Positions 61,000 through 64,000 of a stretch of DNA of 64,000 nucleotides are shown in pieces. The notes below the pieces were generated by a model. The model saw nothing but the letters and a program-made list of their open reading frames with translations, was not told the origin of the DNA and did not search any database. Position numbers and translations under genes: made by a program. The stretch lies in NCBI GenBank assembly GCA_035293765.1, contig DATGMF010000079.1:62001-126000 (forward strand). The letters run 5' to 3'. Within the stretch, counting starts at the first letter, position 1. Each line of letters starts with the position of its first letter. Origin of the DNA: DASRHT01 sp035293765 (GTDB lineage Bacteria > Chloroflexota > Ktedonobacteria > Ktedonobacterales > Ktedonobacteraceae).

Positions 61000-62397
61000 T
61001 CACAAATTCCTACATGCCTCATTAAGAGCGTCACTGTTGAGATAATTTCTTATCTGTTCTACCGTGTAACGTTTCTCTTCCTCGCTTATATCAAAGTTAA
61101 AATTTAACTGTTCATATGGTTTAGTAACTTGTACGATACGTGTTACCCGTTGCGGTGGAATAGCCTTATTTTGCGGCTCTACGCGTGTTGCCATGTCTGC
61201 AAAAAGAAGGGCGCCTCTTATATTAGGTTGGCTAATGAAAGTGGGCGAGTGAGTGTTAACCAATAATTGTCGTAAGGGAAGATCTATCTGATTTTCATCT
61301 TGAAAATCGGTTGCCAGTTCTTCTAGCAAACGAGCAATATTTTTGAGTCTGGAAGGGTGAACTCCATTTTCTGGTTCCTCAAAGCAGAGAACGCCACGGT
61401 GTTGAGGATCGTTTTTTAGGGTTGCAAGCGCTAGCATTCGTAGCGTGCCATCAGATAGAACTCTTGATGAGAAAGATGTTTCATCCTGTGTTGTTGCTCT
61501 AATAATGTACTGATTACGTGCGTGGTCAGCATCTACTTCGATTTTGAGGATACCAGGTACCAGGTTGGCTAGATCAGCAGCCACGTCGTTAAGTATATAA
61601 GGGTTTTCTGCCCGCATTCGCGTAAGTGTTGTGGCTAAATTATGGCCTTCAACAGATAAAAACGGGGTGGCTAGCATAGAACTCGGGTAACGCAGCACTT
61701 CTGGATTGAGTTGTAGAAATTTCCAGGTGCGAATTTCCTCTCTTGCCGCAAACGCATGCGGGAACTCTGTATTAGTCACTCCACTTAATACGGTGCGCTC
61801 GATTTTTTCTGCAACAGATGATTTACGCCCTCCATGCCCATCTTGGTGTAAGTGAATTGTATTTTGTCCTATTTTTGTTTTTTCGGTAGGGATATCGGTA
61901 GAGATGAAAGAAGGTCTGCCCCCGGTAAGCTTTGGTAGCCAGTGATTTTGCATCAAAAGCCCATGCTTTTTGCACCAATCATCACCACTGCGAGGGATCG
62001 CTTTTAAAGATTCATGTTCGACATAGAGCCTTTCAAGTCCTTGCTCGTCGGTACGGCGTAATATTTTCAGTTCGTACCGCATTCGTGTATATTTTAAATC
62101 TGCTTTCGCTCCCCAGCTATCTTGTATCGACCGATCTACCAACATTTCAACTGTTAAGGACATCCTGTTTCGAGATTCCCCATTGGGCATGGTAGTGAAT
62201 AGTTCTTTGGCGTCTCCACGCAATTCCTGAAAAGCCGAACGTAAATCGGTATCTACCAGGCGTGATAATAAATGTAGCGCGTCAAACAGGTTACTCTTCC
62301 CTGCGCCGTTAGGTCCGACAATGACTTGAAAAGGAGACAAGGCTAATTTGAAGGCTTGAAATGTCTTAAAGCCATCGATCTCAAGAAGAGTAATCAA
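61000..62397 (-). CDS. AAA ATPase, OLD/RecF-like (AAA_15/AAA_21 type)
   Basis: 465 residues. I place the start at TTG 62397, 7 bases after AAGGAG; ATG 62421 precedes the ribosome site. Walker A FQVIVGPNGAGKSNLFDALH, ABC-like signature LSDGTLRMLALATLKNDP, Walker B GVLCFEEPENGVHPSRLKNI, and a switch His LLVNTHSPTFISQP. The region between is a helical insert, as in SMC/RecF/OLD ATPases that sense DNA or phage products. Such ATPases partner with Toprim-like nucleases or RNases in defence (OLD, Gabija, Septu, PARIS). The DUF4276 gene follows at once. Two extended -10 elements lie upstream. Confidence 0.9.
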   Translation of the reverse strand: MITLLEIDGFKTFQAFKLALSPFQVIVGPNGAGKSNLFDALHLLSRLVDTDLRSAFQELRGDAKELFTTMPNGESRNRMSLTVEMLVDRSIQDSWGAKADLKYTRMRYELKILRRTDEQGLERLYVEHESLKAIPRSGDDWCKKHGLLMQNHWLPKLTGGRPSFISTDIPTEKTKIGQNTIHLHQDGHGGRKSSVAEKIERTVLSGVTNTEFPHAFAAREEIRTWKFLQLNPEVLRYPSSMLATPFLSVEGHNLATTLTRMRAENPYILNDVAADLANLVPGILKIEVDADHARNQYIIRATTQDETSFSSRVLSDGTLRMLALATLKNDPQHRGVLCFEEPENGVHPSRLKNIARLLEELATDFQDENQIDLPLRQLLVNTHSPTFISQPNIRGALLFADMATRVEPQNKAIPPQRVTRIVQVTKPYEQLNFNFDISEEEKRYTVEQIRNYLNSDALNEACRNL

Positions 62398-62464
62398 TGT
62401 TGTGCTCCTTTCCCAGCTCATCTATGAGGCTAAAATCAGGTCGTCGATGAAATGTTTGCTGCTT

Positions 62465-62493
62465 AGTATAACATCCTTCCGTTTAGTATACCA
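62465..62493 (-). promoter_or_regulatory. Two extended -10 elements ahead of the ATPase gene
   Basis: On the minus strand TGTTATACT (62465-62473 on +) and TGGTATACT (62485-62493) both fit TGnTATAAT with one change. They are 20 bases apart and about 70-95 bases before the TTG start. Confidence 0.4.
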
Positions 62494-62606
62494 CTGTATT
62501 TTGCTAACCTGATATCATCCAGTAAACGAGTAGTAGCCTTCTAAAGAGGAACACCACCATTACAATATGACAGCGGATGTCAAGAGCAAGGGGATATTCT
62601 CTCCTG

Positions 62607-63887
62607 CTAAAGTGGGAGAATCATCAAGGGTATTTCCATTTCTTCGGGCGTCAAACCGCCATGATGACCATAAAAGTGCATAGCGAATTTGCCTTCCTCA
62701 TACCACCAGACGGTCTCCATTTTGTAGGGAAGAATGACGAGATTGCCCAGCCGTGATAACAGCGCCGACGATGGCTCTTGCAGGCCGAAGAAATGCTGCT
62801 TGAGGAGATCCTCGGTGCGATAAACCTCTGCTAGGCCCGACAATTGTCCCTGTAAATAAGCATGTGCCTCGTCGAGATGTTCATCCTGTACATGCAGGAA
62901 CATATCGCGCGGCGAGCCCGCCGGAACCAGCAAATTACCTTTTTTATTCGTTTTCAAATAGCGTTTGATCTCAGGCAGACGTTTGTTAAGATAACAGGTG
63001 CGCTCGGGGTCAACCATTGTCTGACCATGATCGGCGGTAAGCATCAGTAAGGTATTGCTGGTTTTGCCACGGATGTTCTGGTAAAAGAGTTGATCCAGTG
63101 CTGTCAGATAGGTATCTACCGCCTCGTAGAACTGCCGGGAGGTGGGGCCGTAGTTGTGGCAGACCGTATCAATGCGATCATAGTAGAGAAAATAATACTC
63201 GGGCGTTGTGTTTCTGGCTGTAACCAGTTCAATCAGAGAGGTAAAGGCTTCCTGGAGGCTTTTGAAAGGATGAACGTTGGCGGCGCGAAAAACGACGTCC
63301 GAATAAGTCGAGGGTGTATAGGCGTAATACTGGAAAATATGGGAAGTAACGCCCTGAGCCTGTAATGTGCGGTAGAACGTCTGCTCCGGGTAAAAGGTGG
63401 GCGGAGGAATGTTTGATTGCTGTTTGAGCGTATCTCTGGCCTTATCTTCTGCATAAGAGAAGAGGAGCGGAGCAATGATCCCGTCCACCAGGGGTTCGTA
63501 GTAGTGCCACTCGTAGACGCCGCTCTGTCCTACATTGAGCCCGGTATGCATGCAGGTCACATGGGCGGCAGTGGTGGAAGGGAACTGGGAGGTCATCTTT
63601 GAGACCACGCCCTGGTCCAGAACGGTTTTGAGAAACGGGTATTTGTGTACGTACCGCTCAAAAAATTGCCAACCGAAGGCATCGATAAAGAAGAAGATGA
63701 TTTTGTCGTACTGCGTCGGCAGATCGCCGAAAACATCGGCTGGCAGAGCCGCCTTTCCCTTGCCTGTGAGCAGAAATTCGATGGTCGAGGGGAGACTGGA
63801 GAAACAATACGAGTCGTAACAGGGCCGTACAAAACGTTCGGAAAATTTAGCTTGCCTGACCGTGTGCAGAGATGTTGTGTTTAACAT
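62607..63887 (-). CDS. Alkaline-phosphatase-superfamily (type I phosphodiesterase/pyrophosphatase) protein
   Basis: 426 residues from ATG 63887 (GGAAGCAGGAACAGC upstream). Metal-site pattern: Asp in KIIFFFIDAFGWQFFER, Thr nucleophile in SQFPSTTAAHVTCMHTG, Asp in YYFLYYDRIDTVCHNYGP with a following His, TADHGQTMV (Asp-His), and a final His in FYGHHGGLTPEEMEIPL. This is the nucleotide pyrophosphatase/phosphodiesterase arrangement of two zinc ions. Substrate could be a nucleotide sugar, phospholipid or phosphonate ester. No signal peptide. Monocistronic, 209 bases from the ATPase gene start. Confidence 0.92.
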   Translation of the reverse strand: MLNTTSLHTVRQAKFSERFVRPCYDSYCFSSLPSTIEFLLTGKGKAALPADVFGDLPTQYDKIIFFFIDAFGWQFFERYVHKYPFLKTVLDQGVVSKMTSQFPSTTAAHVTCMHTGLNVGQSGVYEWHYYEPLVDGIIAPLLFSYAEDKARDTLKQQSNIPPPTFYPEQTFYRTLQAQGVTSHIFQYYAYTPSTYSDVVFRAANVHPFKSLQEAFTSLIELVTARNTTPEYYFLYYDRIDTVCHNYGPTSRQFYEAVDTYLTALDQLFYQNIRGKTSNTLLMLTADHGQTMVDPERTCYLNKRLPEIKRYLKTNKKGNLLVPAGSPRDMFLHVQDEHLDEAHAYLQGQLSGLAEVYRTEDLLKQHFFGLQEPSSALLSRLGNLVILPYKMETVWWYEEGKFAMHFYGHHGGLTPEEMEIPLMILPL

Positions 63888-64000
63888 GCTGTTCCTGCTT
63901 CCTACTAAGCTGAGGACGCTTTACTACCTCAATTATAGCATGAAAATCGAAGCGCATATCACAAAAACATCTCGCTCTCCAGCAAATTGTGGAATCAATC

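Overview
The window looks like a chromosomal segment of a soil Chloroflexota, most plausibly of the Ktedonobacteria. This is an inference from mid-range base composition, many TTG and GTG starts behind strong AAGGAGG-type ribosome sites, adjacent secD-secF, and abundant IS debris; no rRNA or marker phylogeny is available. No phage or plasmid backbone genes are seen.

Bases 1 to about 44,000 are dominated by a large natural-product locus built round an iterative enediyne polyketide synthase. The left end is the conserved enediyne core on the + strand: DUF1702 protein (cut by the window edge), PKSE (KS-AT-ACP-KR-DH-PPTase), hot-dog thioesterase, UnbV, a TPR membrane protein, UnbU, then an AraC-type regulator and an FMN reductase. 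Next come tailoring and accessory genes: two uncharacterised proteins behind a perfect operator-like palindrome, an SRPBCC/START-like protein that could be a CalC-type self-resistance protein, three cytochromes P450, three methyltransferases, a GMC oxidoreductase, a B12-binding radical SAM enzyme, a class V aminotransferase-like enzyme and an LLM flavin oxidoreductase. An MFS exporter, a CocE-like hydrolase and a large SARP/MalT-like regulator follow. A second minus-strand block (38.9-44.0 kb) holds an FAD monooxygenase/halogenase-like enzyme, a SnoaL-like protein, a second full-length DUF1702 protein and an ABC1/UbiB-type kinase. No glycosyltransferase is visible.

From 38.4 to 46.5 kb the DNA is a graveyard of broken genes: an M32 peptidase stub joined to an IS630 remnant, a collapsed pair of carboxymuconolactone-decarboxylase-family genes, an IS256 remnant, and one intact DDE insertion sequence (44,570-46,250). 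The intact IS has 21-bp terminal repeats and a 3-bp target duplication, and it cut the end off a small gene that can be rejoined by removing the element. A tRNA-Leu(CAG) with its own promoter and terminator marks the change to ordinary chromosome.

From 47 kb the content is mostly housekeeping: Ppx/GppA-CHAD, CHAD and degenerate-HD proteins (polyphosphate-linked), a VOC protein, SecD/SecF, and a MacB/FtsX-type ABC exporter whose permease start carries a small palindromic insertion with 8-bp direct repeats. A deazaflavin-dependent nitroreductase-like protein, a berberine-bridge-type flavoenzyme, an OLD-like ATPase plus DUF4276/Toprim-like pair (a candidate defence module) and an alkaline-phosphatase-superfamily protein complete the window.
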